A DNA stretch of 64,000 bases from Kitasatospora sp. CB01950 (GTDB lineage Bacteria; Actinomycetota; Actinomycetes; Streptomycetales; Streptomycetaceae): the NCBI RefSeq assembly GCF_001905465.1, contig NZ_LISX01000002.1, positions 619,425 through 683,424 of the forward strand, given 5' to 3'. Below, in pieces: positions 8,595 through 16,993 of the stretch (its first letter is position 1; each line of letters opens with the position of its first letter). A program made the translations under genes and the position numbers. The notes under the pieces were generated by a model. That model saw nothing but the letters and a program-made list of their open reading frames with translations, had not been told where the DNA came from and searched no databases.

Positions 8595-9294
8595 GGCGCG
8601 GCACCTCGGCGATCTTGTAGCCGATGCCGTAGACGGTCAGCAGGGTGGTGGGGCGGCGTGGCTGCGGTTCGATCTTGCGGCGCAGGTTCATCACGTGGGT
8701 GTCGACGGTGCGGGCGGTGGTGTACCGGTCGATGCCGTTCAGGTGTTCCAGCAGTTGGGCCCGGGTGAAGACCCGGCCGGGCCGGCCGGCCAGCACCTCC
8801 AGCAGCCGGAACTCGGCGGGGGTGCAGTCGACGGGCCGTCCGTGCGCGGTGATTTCGTGGCGCAGCGGGTCGACGGTCAGCGGCCCGACGCTCAGCACCC
8901 CGGTCGCCGGGGCCTCGCGGATCGCGGCGGCGGAGCCGCGGCGCAGCAGCGCGCGGACCCGGGCGACGAGTTCGCGGGGGCTGTAGGGCTTGGTGAGGTA
9001 GTCGTCGGCGCCGAGGTCGAGGCCGAGCAGCAGGTCGTCCTCGGCGGTGCGGGCGGTCAGCATCAGGACCGGCAGGGCGGACTCGGCGCGCAGTGCCCGG
9101 CAGACGTCGAGGCCGTCGAGCTCGGGCATCATCACGTCCAGGACCAGGAGTTGGGCCGTTCCGAGGCGGGCCTCGCGGAGCGCGGCGCGGCCGTCGTGGA
9201 CGACGACGACCTGGTGTCCTTCGCGTTCCAGGTACCGGCGGACGAGGTCGGCCTGTTTGGGGTCGTCCTCGGCGACGACGACATGTGCACACAT
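8584..9294 (-). CDS. OmpR-family response regulator
   Basis: A 236-residue regulator: receiver with AEDD acidic pocket, phospho-acceptor Asp53 in LLVLDVMMP, Thr80 and Lys102 in YLTKPYS, then a winged-helix domain (TPAEFRLLEVLAGRPGRVFTRAQLLEHL, TVDTHVMNLRRKIE, TVYGIGYKI). ATG 9294 is chosen; it gives a normal receiver N-terminus. The stop is overlapped by the kinase gene, the usual RR-HK order. The spacer to the divergent M28 peptidase is about 160 bp. Confidence 0.93.
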   Translation of the reverse strand: MCAHVVVAEDDPKQADLVRRYLEREGHQVVVVHDGRAALREARLGTAQLLVLDVMMPELDGLDVCRALRAESALPVLMLTARTAEDDLLLGLDLGADDYLTKPYSPRELVARVRALLRRGSAAAIREAPATGVLSVGPLTVDPLRHEITAHGRPVDCTPAEFRLLEVLAGRPGRVFTRAQLLEHLNGIDRYTTARTVDTHVMNLRRKIEPQPRRPTTLLTVYGIGYKIAEVPRLAP

Positions 9295-9455
9295 GCCGAT
9301 GATCGTAGAACGGCCTGCACTTGACGGTCCGTCGGTCGCGGTCCGGACCGCGGGCACCGCTTCCGGACCGGTTCCTGACAACTTCCTGACACCGACCGGC
9401 CAGTGTGGCGGAGTCCGCCGGGACGATTCCCGGTTCCGCTCCGAAAGGCCTCCGT

Positions 9456-10343
9456 GTGAAGTCCTCGCTCCGCCTGCTGCCCCTCGGGGCGGCCCTGGCC
9501 CTGTCCTTCCTCCCCGTCCCCGCCATGGCCGCACCCGCCGGCCACGCAGCCCCGAGCGTCGCGGAGCGGGACGTGATGCCGCACCTGCGCGCCCTGCAGC
9601 AGATCGCCGACCGCAACGGCGGCAACCGCGCGCACGGCACCCGGGGGTACACGGAGTCGGTGGCGTACGTCCGGCACGCGCTGGACCGGGCCGGGTTCCG
9701 CACCGAGCTCCGCCGCTTCGAGGCCGACGGCCGGGCCGGCTACAACCTGATCGCCGACTGGCCGGGCGGCGACCCGCGCCACGTGCTGCTCACCGGCGCC
9801 CACCTGGACAGCGTCGAGCAGGGCCCGGGCATCAACGACAACGGCTCCGGCTCGGCCTCGGTGCTGGCCGCCGCCCTCAAGGTCGCCGAGGCCCGGCTGA
9901 AGCCCGCCCGGCACCTGCGGTTCGCCTGGTGGGGAGCGGAGGAGGGCGGGCTGTTCGGCTCCGCGAACTACGTCGACGGCCTGTCCGCCGCCGACCGCAG
10001 CGCGATCGACCTCTACCTCAACTTCGATCAGACCGGCAGCCGGAACACCCGGCAGTGGCTCGTGGTGCAGGACGGGCCGGGGGCCGACGAAGCGGCCGGG
10101 CAGGCCTTCGCCTCCTGGTTCGCGGCCCGCGGGCTCGCCACCTTCGACATCGGCGTCGGCGGCTCCGACAACGAGTCGTTCGGCAAGGCGGGCATCCCGT
10201 CCTCCGGCTTCAGCACCGGCATTTCGGACTGCATCCACGAGGCCTGCGACAACCTCGCCAACGTCGACCCGGCCACCGAGACCACCAGCACCAACGCCCT
10301 GATCGGCGTGGTGTGGCAACTCGCCGCCACCACCCGCCCCTGA
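9456..10343 (+). CDS. secreted M28 zinc aminopeptidase (S. griseus aminopeptidase type)
   Basis: A 295-residue exported di-zinc aminopeptidase. GTG 9456 after GAAAGG gives the signal peptide VKSSLRLLPLGAALALSFLP..AMA. Metal and catalytic residues are all present: His116 and Asp128 (AHLDSV, INDNGSG), the general base Glu162 with ligand Glu163 (WGAEEGG), Asp191 (NFDQTG) and His261 (CIHEACD). Length fits the compact Streptomyces enzyme without extra domains. It lies 25 bp upstream of an M1 peptidase, probably one transcript for use of extracellular peptides, and is divergent from the two-component pair. Confidence 0.92.
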   Translation: MKSSLRLLPLGAALALSFLPVPAMAAPAGHAAPSVAERDVMPHLRALQQIADRNGGNRAHGTRGYTESVAYVRHALDRAGFRTELRRFEADGRAGYNLIADWPGGDPRHVLLTGAHLDSVEQGPGINDNGSGSASVLAAALKVAEARLKPARHLRFAWWGAEEGGLFGSANYVDGLSAADRSAIDLYLNFDQTGSRNTRQWLVVQDGPGADEAAGQAFASWFAARGLATFDIGVGGSDNESFGKAGIPSSGFSTGISDCIHEACDNLANVDPATETTSTNALIGVVWQLAATTRP

Positions 10344-10368
10344 CCGCCTCACACCCCGGGACACCCTG

Positions 10369-11757
10369 ATGCGCACACGACGCACCGCCACCGCCCTCGC
10401 GATCGCGACCGCCCTCGGCGTCGCCCTGACCGCCCTGCCCGCGTCGGCGGCCACCGGCCTCGGCGACCCGTACTTCCCCGACGACGGCAACTCCGGCTAC
10501 GACGTGGGACATTACGACGTCCGGATCGCCTACGACCCGGCCCGCACCGACCACCTCGACGGCGACACCACCGTCACCGCCCGCGCCACCCGGGCCCTCG
10601 ACCGCCTCAGCCTGGACCTGAAGGGCTTCACGGTCGCCTCGGTCACCGTCAACGGCACGCCGGCCCGCTCGTTCTCCCGTTCCGGCGCGCACAAGCTGAA
10701 CGTCGTCCCGGCGCAACGAGTCGCCAGGGGCGCCGAGTTCACCGTCCGCGTCAGGTACGCGGGGAGGCCCGACGCCGAGGGCTGGCACACCCTGGCCGAC
10801 GGCGGCGCGAACGTGGCGGGCGAACCGCACTCCGCGACCTCCTGGTACCCGTCCAACGACCACCCGTCGGACAAGGCCACCTTCTCCCTCACCGCGACCG
10901 TCCCGAACGGCTGGACCGCCATCGGCAACGGCCTGCCCGGCCCGACCACCACGGGCAACGGCACCACCACCTTCCGCTGGAACGAGGACCGCCCGCTGGC
11001 GACCTACCTCAGCACCGTCGCCATCGACCGCTTCACCGTCCACCGCGCCCAACTCCCCGACGGCACACCGGTCATCACGGCCTACAGCCCGGACGCCACC
11101 GTCGACCCGGCGGCGGAGGCCGAACAGCAGGAGATCCTGACCTTCCTGGCCTCGAAGTTCGGCCCCTACCCGTTCTCCTCGGCCGGCGCGATCATCGTCG
11201 GCATGCCCCGGGACCCGGGACCCGGCCCGATCGCCCTGGAGACCCAGAGCCGGCCCACCTACAGCGGTGCCTTCTTCGACGCGGCGGTCGTCCACGAGAA
11301 CGCCCACCAGTGGTTCGGCGACAGCGTCTCCTTCACCGACTGGCGCGACGGCTGCCTCGCCGAGTGCTTCGCCCAGTACGCCAACCAGCTGTGGGAGGAG
11401 CACAAGGGCGCCGACCTCGACACCGGCTTCTACGCCTCCGAGATCGCCGCCAACCGGGACAACCCCGCCTACTGGTCAACCAAGCTCTACGACCCCGGCG
11501 CGGGCAAGGAACTCGACTCCGGCCTCTACTTCAAGGGCGCCCTGATGCTCCACGCCCTCCGCCGCACCGTCGGCGACGACGCCTTCTTCACCACCCTCCG
11601 CCGCTGGACCGCCGAACACGCCTACGGCAACGCGTCGTTCCCCCAGTTCGAGGCCCTGGCCGCAAAGGTCTCCGGCCAGGACCTCACCCCCTTCTTCACC
11701 GCCTGGGCCCACAGCACGACCCGCCCCGCGGACCAGTACCTGTTTCCCAACCATTGA
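10369..11757 (+). CDS. secreted M1-family metallopeptidase
   Basis: A 462-residue exported gluzincin: signal peptide 1-27 (ALTALPASA), an N-terminal beta saddle, then the catalytic domain. The zinc site is exact: His309-Glu310-x-x-His313 in HENAHQWFGD and Glu332 in CLAECF, giving HExxH-x18-E. The exopeptidase motif reads GPIALETQS in place of GxMEN. It ends soon after the four-helix region, so it lacks the C-terminal domain of aminopeptidase N and is a short M1 form. Second gene after the M28 enzyme. Confidence 0.9.
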   Translation: MRTRRTATALAIATALGVALTALPASAATGLGDPYFPDDGNSGYDVGHYDVRIAYDPARTDHLDGDTTVTARATRALDRLSLDLKGFTVASVTVNGTPARSFSRSGAHKLNVVPAQRVARGAEFTVRVRYAGRPDAEGWHTLADGGANVAGEPHSATSWYPSNDHPSDKATFSLTATVPNGWTAIGNGLPGPTTTGNGTTTFRWNEDRPLATYLSTVAIDRFTVHRAQLPDGTPVITAYSPDATVDPAAEAEQQEILTFLASKFGPYPFSSAGAIIVGMPRDPGPGPIALETQSRPTYSGAFFDAAVVHENAHQWFGDSVSFTDWRDGCLAECFAQYANQLWEEHKGADLDTGFYASEIAANRDNPAYWSTKLYDPGAGKELDSGLYFKGALMLHALRRTVGDDAFFTTLRRWTAEHAYGNASFPQFEALAAKVSGQDLTPFFTAWAHSTTRPADQYLFPNH

Positions 11758-11785
11758 GAGTGCGCGACCAGGGAGAGCACAACCA

Positions 11786-11908
11786 GGGGCGCGGGGAACT
11801 GCGCGAGGGGGAACGCGCCGACCGCAAGATCGCGACGCGGGCAATGACTTGCATGTGCTCGCGACCTTACGGATCCGTCGGCGCTTGTCGCGCAGTTCGC
11901 CCTCAGCC
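11786..11908. repeat. long imperfect inverted repeat, Streptomyces-type intergenic element
   Basis: GGGGCGCGGGGAACTGCGCGA at 11786-11806 is mirrored by TCGCGCAGTTCGCCCT and the C-rich stretch after it at 11888-11908. The first arm is the form I remember as scattered through Streptomyces intergenic regions. It fills the 159 bp between two convergent genes and may also work as a terminator. Confidence 0.6.
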
Positions 11909-11916
11909 CCGCCCCC

Positions 11917-13167
11917 TCACTTCAAGCGAGGCAACGGCACCGCAAGCAGAGCCGCCAGCAAGGCAATTCGCGGTCCCAGCTGATCGATCCGCACATGCTC
12001 CTGCCGCGCGTGCGGCCCAGCACCCACCGCGCCCAGCCCGTCCAGCGTCGGCACTCCTCGCGCCCCGGCGAGGTTGGTGTCGCCCGCCCCGCCCGCCGGC
12101 GCCCCGTCGAGGTGCTGGCCGAGCGCCGCCGCGAGCGAGCGGACGTGCCGCAGCAGCGGATTCGCGGGCCGTTCGGGCCACGCGGGCCGCGAGGACAGCA
12201 CCTCGGTGCGGACGTTCGCGCCGGGCCGGTTCGCGGTCAGGTGGGCGAGCGTGTCGAGGGTGCGCAGCTGGGCTTCGGTGGTGGCGAAGCGCAGCCCGAT
12301 CTCGGCCTGGGCGCGGCCGGCGACGACGTTGGCGCGGGTGCCGCCGTCGATGCGTCCGGTGTTGAGTTCGGTGCCGGGCTGCCGGGTGAGGCCGCGGACG
12401 GCGATGAGTTGGTCGACGAGTTCGTCGATCGCGGAGATGCCGTCGGCGGCGTCGTTGCCGGCGTGCGCCTCGCGTCCGGTGACGCTGAGGCGGACTCGGG
12501 CGGTGCCTCGGCGGGCGGTCTTGAGGCGGCCGTCGGGGTGGGCGGGTTCGAGTCCGAGGACGGCGGCCGCGCCGCGCAGGTGTTGTTCGAACAGGCGGCG
12601 GCCGTCGGGGCTGCCGATCTCCTCGTCGGAGACCACGATCATCCGCACGGGTCGGTGCGGGCGTTGGCCGAGGTCGGCGAGGAGGGCGAACGCGCCTTCC
12701 AGCAGGGCGAGTCCGCCCTTCATGTCGAGGACGCCGGGGCCGGTGAGGCGTCCGTCCTGTTCCTCGACGGGCCAGTCGGCGAGGGTGCCGGCGGGCCAGA
12801 CGGTGTCGTGGTGGCCGACGACCAGCAGGTGCGGGAGGTCTTCGTGCCGGCCGGGCCAGTCGAGGACGAGGTGGTCGCCGTGGTCGCAGGCCTCGCGGGC
12901 GGCGGTGGCGCCGGTGGCGGTGTAGCCGGCGGCGAGTTCTTCGGCGAGGGTGTTCAGCCGGGGTGCGTCGCCGGACGGGGTTTCGATCCTGGCGAGGTCT
13001 TCGCAGCGTCTGCGGACGGCGGCCGCGAGGGTGCGGGCTCTGCTGGTCAGGGTGCGGGGCAGGCCCGGTAGTGCGGCGGTGGCCAACGCCGGTGCGGCGG
13101 TGGGCGGTTCGTCGTCGGTCTGGGGTGTGGCGCGGTGCGGCTCGGGGGCCACGGTATGGGCGCTCAT
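11917..13167 (-). CDS. M20-family metallopeptidase (glutamate carboxypeptidase-like)
   Basis: A 416-residue M20 enzyme, cytoplasmic as no signal is seen. Metal-site motifs: VGHHDTVWP (His and Asp), GPGVLDMKGG (bridging Asp), VSDEEIGS (general base Glu and ligand Glu), LEPAHPDGRL, and the C-terminal GAGPHARQEHV His. The dimerisation lid is present (TGREAHAGNDAADGISAI). The pattern is closest to carboxypeptidase G2 and the CPDG_like branch. The first 40 residues are a Pro/Ala-rich extension. ATG 13167 follows a G-rich site; convergent with the M1 peptidase. Confidence 0.88.
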   Translation of the reverse strand: MSAHTVAPEPHRATPQTDDEPPTAAPALATAALPGLPRTLTSRARTLAAAVRRRCEDLARIETPSGDAPRLNTLAEELAAGYTATGATAAREACDHGDHLVLDWPGRHEDLPHLLVVGHHDTVWPAGTLADWPVEEQDGRLTGPGVLDMKGGLALLEGAFALLADLGQRPHRPVRMIVVSDEEIGSPDGRRLFEQHLRGAAAVLGLEPAHPDGRLKTARRGTARVRLSVTGREAHAGNDAADGISAIDELVDQLIAVRGLTRQPGTELNTGRIDGGTRANVVAGRAQAEIGLRFATTEAQLRTLDTLAHLTANRPGANVRTEVLSSRPAWPERPANPLLRHVRSLAAALGQHLDGAPAGGAGDTNLAGARGVPTLDGLGAVGAGPHARQEHVRIDQLGPRIALLAALLAVPLPRLK

Positions 13168-13700
13168 CGTTCACCCCCGGTGGGGCGCGAGGCACTGGGA
13201 GGTATGGCGGGAACGGGCGTGGCGGGGATCTGTTGCGGTTCGGGGCTCGATTGTGGTGTCCGGTGCGATGTGGGGCTGGGCAGCACTGCGTCCTCCTCGC
13301 TTCGGTCCGCGGACCCCGGCTCGACCCGGGGTTCGCGGGGACGGTCGGTCTCCTCCTCGGTGCAAACGGGCGACCGTGGCAGGGACCGGGAAGCGAGCCT
13401 AGAAGATTCGTTCAGCTCCCTGCGAGGTGGCCTCCGCATGCGAACTCGCCGTCCGACCCGTCCTGATCGGCCCGGGAGGGGGCTGCGGCCCGGGGTCCGG
13501 TGCGCCGAGCGGGACGCGGATTGCGGGCACGTCCCGCTCTCACCTTGAACCCGCGAGGGCGAATCGGCAGCACGAATCGCCCACGATCGAGCGAACCCCG
13601 CCCGATGGGTGACGCCCGTAATCGGTTCGACGGGCGCCCTCGTGGCTGGCCAGAATCGGCGACGTCCGTCCGTTCGCCGAGGAGTCGCCGAGGAGTCTCC
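13168..13700. other. intergenic region without a supported gene (533 bp)
   Basis: Divergent spacer between the M20 peptidase and the ADP-ribosylglycohydrolase-like gene. Short open frames are present on both strands but have no ribosome binding site or recognisable product. The element GCCGAGGAGTC is repeated in tandem just before the start at 13701. I see no RNA gene; promoters for both flanking genes must lie here. Confidence 0.4.
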
Positions 13701-14600
13701 ATGTCCCGCACCGTCCCGCCGCCCGTCCTCGACAGCCTGCGCGGCCTGGCCCTGGGGGATGCCTTCGGCGACCGCTGGTTCCACCCGCCGGTGGACGAGG
13801 CCTCGGCGGAGGTCGCGTCCCGGCTGGTGCGCCCGGGGCCGTGGCACTGGACGGACGACACCGCGATGGCGCTCGTCCTGGTGTGCCACCTGCGCGCGCA
13901 CGGGGAGGTCCGATCGGCGGCGCTGGCACGGGAGTTCGCGGCGGAGTACACGGCGGTGCCGCACCGCAAGTACGGGCCGTCGATGCATCAGGTGCTGCGC
14001 GCGGTGCACGCGGGCGAGGACCATGTCGCCGTCACGGGTGCGCTGTTCGGCGGTCAGGGCTCGCACGGCAACGGCGCGGCGATGCGGGTCGCGCCCCTCG
14101 GCGCGTGGTTCGCGGACGATCTCGCGGTCGTCGCCGAGCAGGCCGAGCGTTCCGCCCGGGCCACCCACGCGCACCCGGAGGCCGTGGCGGGGGCGCAGGC
14201 GGTCGCGCTGGCGGCGGCGCTGGCCGTCCGCTCGCGCGGCGAACTGGCCGTCCCCCGGGCGGAGTTCCTGCACGAGGTGGCGTCGCTGCTGCCGGCCACG
14301 GACGTGCGGTCGGGTCTGCGGATCGCCGCGCGTCTGCCGGCGGGAACCAGCGTCCGGCACGCGGCGGTGGTGCTCGGCTCGGGCCACCTGGTCTCGGCGC
14401 AGGACACCGTCCCGTTCGCCCTGTGGTCCGCCGCCGGGCACCTCGACGACCTGGTCGAGGCGCTCTGGGGGACGGTCGCCGGCTGGGGCGACATGGACAC
14501 CACCTGCGCGATCGCCGCCGGTGTGGTCGCCGCCCGCTCCGGCACGGACGCCGTCCCGCCCGCCTGGTCCGCCGCGCAGGAGCCGCTGCCGGACCTCTGA
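13701..14600 (+). CDS. ADP-ribosylglycohydrolase (DraG-like) family protein
   Basis: A 299-residue protein with the ARH fold: LDSLRGLALGDAFGDRW near the start, HWTDDTAMALVL for the first metal loop, GSHGNGAAMRVAPLG in the middle, and the distal DMDTTCAIAAGVVAA close to the C-terminus, giving the TDD and DxDTT metal ligands. Such enzymes remove ADP-ribose from proteins or act on related nucleotides; the target is unknown. ATG 13701 is preceded by AGGAG. Monocistronic, followed by a strong hairpin. Confidence 0.88.
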   Translation: MSRTVPPPVLDSLRGLALGDAFGDRWFHPPVDEASAEVASRLVRPGPWHWTDDTAMALVLVCHLRAHGEVRSAALAREFAAEYTAVPHRKYGPSMHQVLRAVHAGEDHVAVTGALFGGQGSHGNGAAMRVAPLGAWFADDLAVVAEQAERSARATHAHPEAVAGAQAVALAAALAVRSRGELAVPRAEFLHEVASLLPATDVRSGLRIAARLPAGTSVRHAAVVLGSGHLVSAQDTVPFALWSAAGHLDDLVEALWGTVAGWGDMDTTCAIAAGVVAARSGTDAVPPAWSAAQEPLPDL

Positions 14601-14646
14601 CCCGCCGATCCGCACAAGACTCCGCACAAGACCTCCGAAAAAGACC

Positions 14647-14676
14647 GAGCCCCGGCCGAACTCCTCGGCCGGGGCT
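14647..14676. terminator. strong hairpin terminator between convergent genes
   Basis: GAGCCCCGGCCG at 14647-14658 pairs perfectly with CGGCCGGGGCTC at 14665-14676 around a 6-base loop. Confidence 0.75.
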
Positions 14677-14694
14677 CCCTGTTGGCGGTGCGCG

Positions 14695-14961
14695 TCAGTC
14701 GCGGGACTTGCCGAACAGCAGCCGGTAGACGATGAGCAGGACCAGGGCTCCGGCGATCGCGGAGATCCATGTCGGCAGGTCGAAGAAGTGCACGTTCACC
14801 GACTTGTGCAGGATCTTCGAGGACAGCCAGCCGCCGATGAAGGAGCCGGCGATGCCGATCAGGGTGGTGATGACGATGCCGCCCGGGTCCTTGCCGGGAA
14901 GCAGCAGCTTGGCGACGGCTCCGGCGAGGAGCCCGAGGATGATCCAACTGATGATGCCCAT
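14695..14961 (-). CDS. GlsB/YeaQ/YmgE-family small membrane protein
   Basis: An 88-residue protein with three membrane segments (about 3-22, 28-47, 64-83). The start MGIISWIILGLLAGAVAKLLLPGKDPGG and ITTLIGIAGSFIGGWL are the family signature (formerly transglycosylase-associated protein). ATG 14961 follows AGGAGAACGGC. The family is stress-associated but mechanistically unclear. The 138 bp to the NUDIX gene hold divergent promoters. Confidence 0.92.
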   Translation of the reverse strand: MGIISWIILGLLAGAVAKLLLPGKDPGGIVITTLIGIAGSFIGGWLSSKILHKSVNVHFFDLPTWISAIAGALVLLIVYRLLFGKSRD

Positions 14962-15099
14962 GCCGTTCTCCTGCCCTGCGCCACGAGGGCCAATCCCGTC
15001 GTGCTTCTCGTCGACAAGGACGAATGGCTCAGCCGTTCGGTTCCGGCCGGGTCGGTGCGCCTGCTGCGGTACCGTCCCCGGGACGAGAGGGGTGGCACG

Positions 15100-15630
15100 G
15101 TGCGGTGGAAGGTGTACGGGGAGCGCCCGGTGTACCAGGACCCGTGGCTGAACGTGTGGGTCGCGGACGTCGAACTCCCGGACGGGAAGCGCTTCGACCA
15201 CCATCTGGTGAAGCTGCGCGACCTCGCGGTGGCGGCGGTGGTGAACGACCGCAGCGAGGTGCTGATGCTGTGGCGGCACCGGTTCATCACCGACACCTGG
15301 GCGTGGGAGCTGCCGATGGGCCTGGTCGAGGCCGGTGAGGACCCGGCGGCGGCCGCGGCCCGGGAGGCGCTGGAGGAGACCGGCTGGCGGGTGTCGGGCG
15401 TCCGCCCGCTGATCTACGCGCAACCGGCGGCGGGCATCACCGACTCCGAGCACTTCGTGTTCCGCGCCGACCCGGTGGAGCTCACCGGCCCGCCGACCGA
15501 GCAGAACGAGTCCGACCGGATCGCGTGGGTGCCGCTCGCCGACCTGCGCGGGATGATCGCCCGCCGCGAGATCGTCAGCAGCGCCACCCTGGTCGGCGTC
15601 CTCGCCCTGCTGCTCGACGCAACTCCCTGA
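15100..15630 (+). CDS. NUDIX hydrolase
   Basis: A 176-residue NUDIX protein starting at GTG 15100 after GAGAGGGG. The Nudix box is canonical: G-LVEAG-E-DPAAAAA-REALEETGW fits GX5EX7REUXEEXGU. The order WLNVWVADVELPDG, VNDRSEVLMLWRHRFITDTWAWELP resembles ADP-ribose pyrophosphatase-like members. The substrate is probably a nucleoside diphosphate derivative but is not defined. It ends 10 bp before the stop of the convergent terpene synthase-like gene, with little room for a terminator. Confidence 0.9.
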   Translation: MRWKVYGERPVYQDPWLNVWVADVELPDGKRFDHHLVKLRDLAVAAVVNDRSEVLMLWRHRFITDTWAWELPMGLVEAGEDPAAAAAREALEETGWRVSGVRPLIYAQPAAGITDSEHFVFRADPVELTGPPTEQNESDRIAWVPLADLRGMIARREIVSSATLVGVLALLLDATP

Positions 15631-15639
15631 CCACCGAGG

Positions 15640-16602
15640 TCACTTCGGTCCCGGCGTGCCGATCGTCGCGACCGGCGCCGGACGGTGGCCCGTCGCGCCC
15701 GCCGTCCAGTGGATCAGCGCATGCACGTAGCGCACCGACGACTCGGCGTGGCGGCGCACTTGGGTGGGCCAGTGGGAGCCGCGGGCGATGCCGTCGGCGA
15801 GGAATTCGAGGGTGGTGAGTTCGGCGGCGCACAGGGCGGCGACCGTGGCGGCGGCGGCGTGGGGCGGGAGGCCGCGGTGGACTTCCAGGGCGCGCAGCAG
15901 GTGCCGGCCGGAGCCGAGGTCGTCGATCCAGCGGACGAGGTGCTGGAAGCGGGTCCGCAGGTCGGTGAGCTGGGGGTGGCGGTGCAGGTGGTCGGGCAGG
16001 TCGAGGCCGTGGGCGAGTTCCACCCACCCGGCCGCCCCGGTGCGACCGCCGTGCGTCAGGTACTGCGGAACGGTCAACGTCACGCCGGATTCCCGGCGGG
16101 CCAGTGAACTCTCCAGGTGGGAACGGAAGTCCGCGGCGCAGCGGGCCTGCCAGTCCGGCCCGGCCAGTGTCGTGCTCTCCCGCCACAGCCACTCGAACGC
16201 CCGCACCAGCCCCGCGGCCACGCCGTCCGTGTCCGTGTCCGTGTCCGTGCAGGTCCGCGTCCCCGGCACCTGACCGCCGCCCAGCAGGGCCTGGAGCGCG
16301 CCGACCGTCCGCCGTGCGATGCCGCTCTGCTCGCCGGCCCATCCGTCGGCGAGGTGCGAGTCGAGGATCCGGGTCAGCACCAGCCACTTGGTGGCGGCCC
16401 GCAGCCCGGGCCCGGCCGGGACGTCGCCCCAGCAGCGCGCGGCGAGGTCCAGGCTGCCGTCGGCGGGGGTGGCGAGGCCGGTGCCGGCGAGCCAGTGCGT
16501 GATCTCGGAGCGCAGCGCCTCGCCGTGCGGATGCGGCGCCAACGCGGGCGTCCGGGCGAGCAGTTCGGCGAGCGGCCCGGTCGTGGTGGCTGGACTCGTC
16601 AT
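15640..16602 (-). CDS. class I terpene synthase homologue with degenerate metal motifs
   Basis: A 320-residue protein that follows the bacterial terpene synthase layout: a helix with TKWLVLTRILDSHLAD where the Asp-rich motif belongs, SGVTLTVPQYLTHGGRTGAAG carrying the effector Arg187, RWIDDLGSGRHLL at the NSE position, and the C-terminal SSVRYVHALIHW with the Arg291-Tyr292 pair. The first motif is D81-S82-x-x-A85-D86 instead of DDxx(x)D/E; the NSE triad is D228, S231, Leu235, so the Glu ligand is lost. Pyrophosphate ionisation is therefore doubtful. Residues 118-126 are a Thr-Asp run from a hexamer repeat. ATG 16602 after GGAGGAGCC. Confidence 0.62.
   Translation of the reverse strand: MTSPATTTGPLAELLARTPALAPHPHGEALRSEITHWLAGTGLATPADGSLDLAARCWGDVPAGPGLRAATKWLVLTRILDSHLADGWAGEQSGIARRTVGALQALLGGGQVPGTRTCTDTDTDTDGVAAGLVRAFEWLWRESTTLAGPDWQARCAADFRSHLESSLARRESGVTLTVPQYLTHGGRTGAAGWVELAHGLDLPDHLHRHPQLTDLRTRFQHLVRWIDDLGSGRHLLRALEVHRGLPPHAAAATVAALCAAELTTLEFLADGIARGSHWPTQVRRHAESSVRYVHALIHWTAGATGHRPAPVATIGTPGPK
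16225..16248 (-). repeat. GTCCGT hexanucleotide microsatellite inside the terpene synthase-like gene
   Basis: Four perfect tandem copies on the plus strand, read as alternating Thr and Asp codons on the minus strand. Copy changes would keep the frame. Confidence 0.85.
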
Positions 16603-16723
16603 GGGCTGGCTCCTCCGCCGTTCGGGGGCGATCGACGTGACGAAGTCTGGTCGACCGCCCCCGGCGGACGGCGCAGAACCGGCGGCCGTTCCCCCGCCCG
16701 GCCGATCCGCCCCGATCGTCCGA

Positions 16724-16993
16724 TCATGGGCCCGGTCGTGCCTGCCCGAGGGTGCACTGCCCGTCGTGGCACTCGCGTCGCAGCTTCCCCCGGGAAAGCG
16801 TCTGCGCCAGCCCGATCGCCCAGCACATCGGGCAGCCGCGCAGTGCGACCAGGCCGAGCGGCGCCAGCACCAGCGAGAGCGGTCCGGTCAGCGGCATCAG
16901 CGCGAACGCGGCGGCGATCCCCCCGAAGCCGATCCCGCCGCGCACCAGATGCCGCGTCAGCGAGGAACTGGCGAAGTCGTTCCGCCCGCTCAT
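16724..16993 (-). CDS. small CxxC membrane protein coupled to an ECF sigma factor
   Basis: An 89-residue protein with one long or two short membrane segments (about 17-52), followed by GCPMCWAIGLAQTLSRG and a Cys-containing tail RRECHDGQC. ATG 16993 overlaps the sigma factor stop as ATGA. The layout somewhat resembles the YgaP-type DUF2892 membrane module. The CPMC pair at the membrane edge and two tail Cys could be redox- or metal-sensitive, so a role controlling the sigma factor is attractive but is only inference. It lacks the HxxxCxxC zinc anti-sigma motif. Confidence 0.7.
   Translation of the reverse strand: MSGRNDFASSSLTRHLVRGGIGFGGIAAAFALMPLTGPLSLVLAPLGLVALRGCPMCWAIGLAQTLSRGKLRRECHDGQCTLGQARPGP

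Noticed and set aside
13171..13365. 64-codon minus-strand ORF before the M20 peptidase gene
   Set aside because: No ribosome site, Arg/Pro-rich composition, and no recognisable domain.
16599..16826. 75-codon minus-strand ORF overlapping the CxxC membrane protein gene
   Set aside because: It overlaps the better supported 89-residue gene in another frame and is Arg/Gly-rich with no motif.
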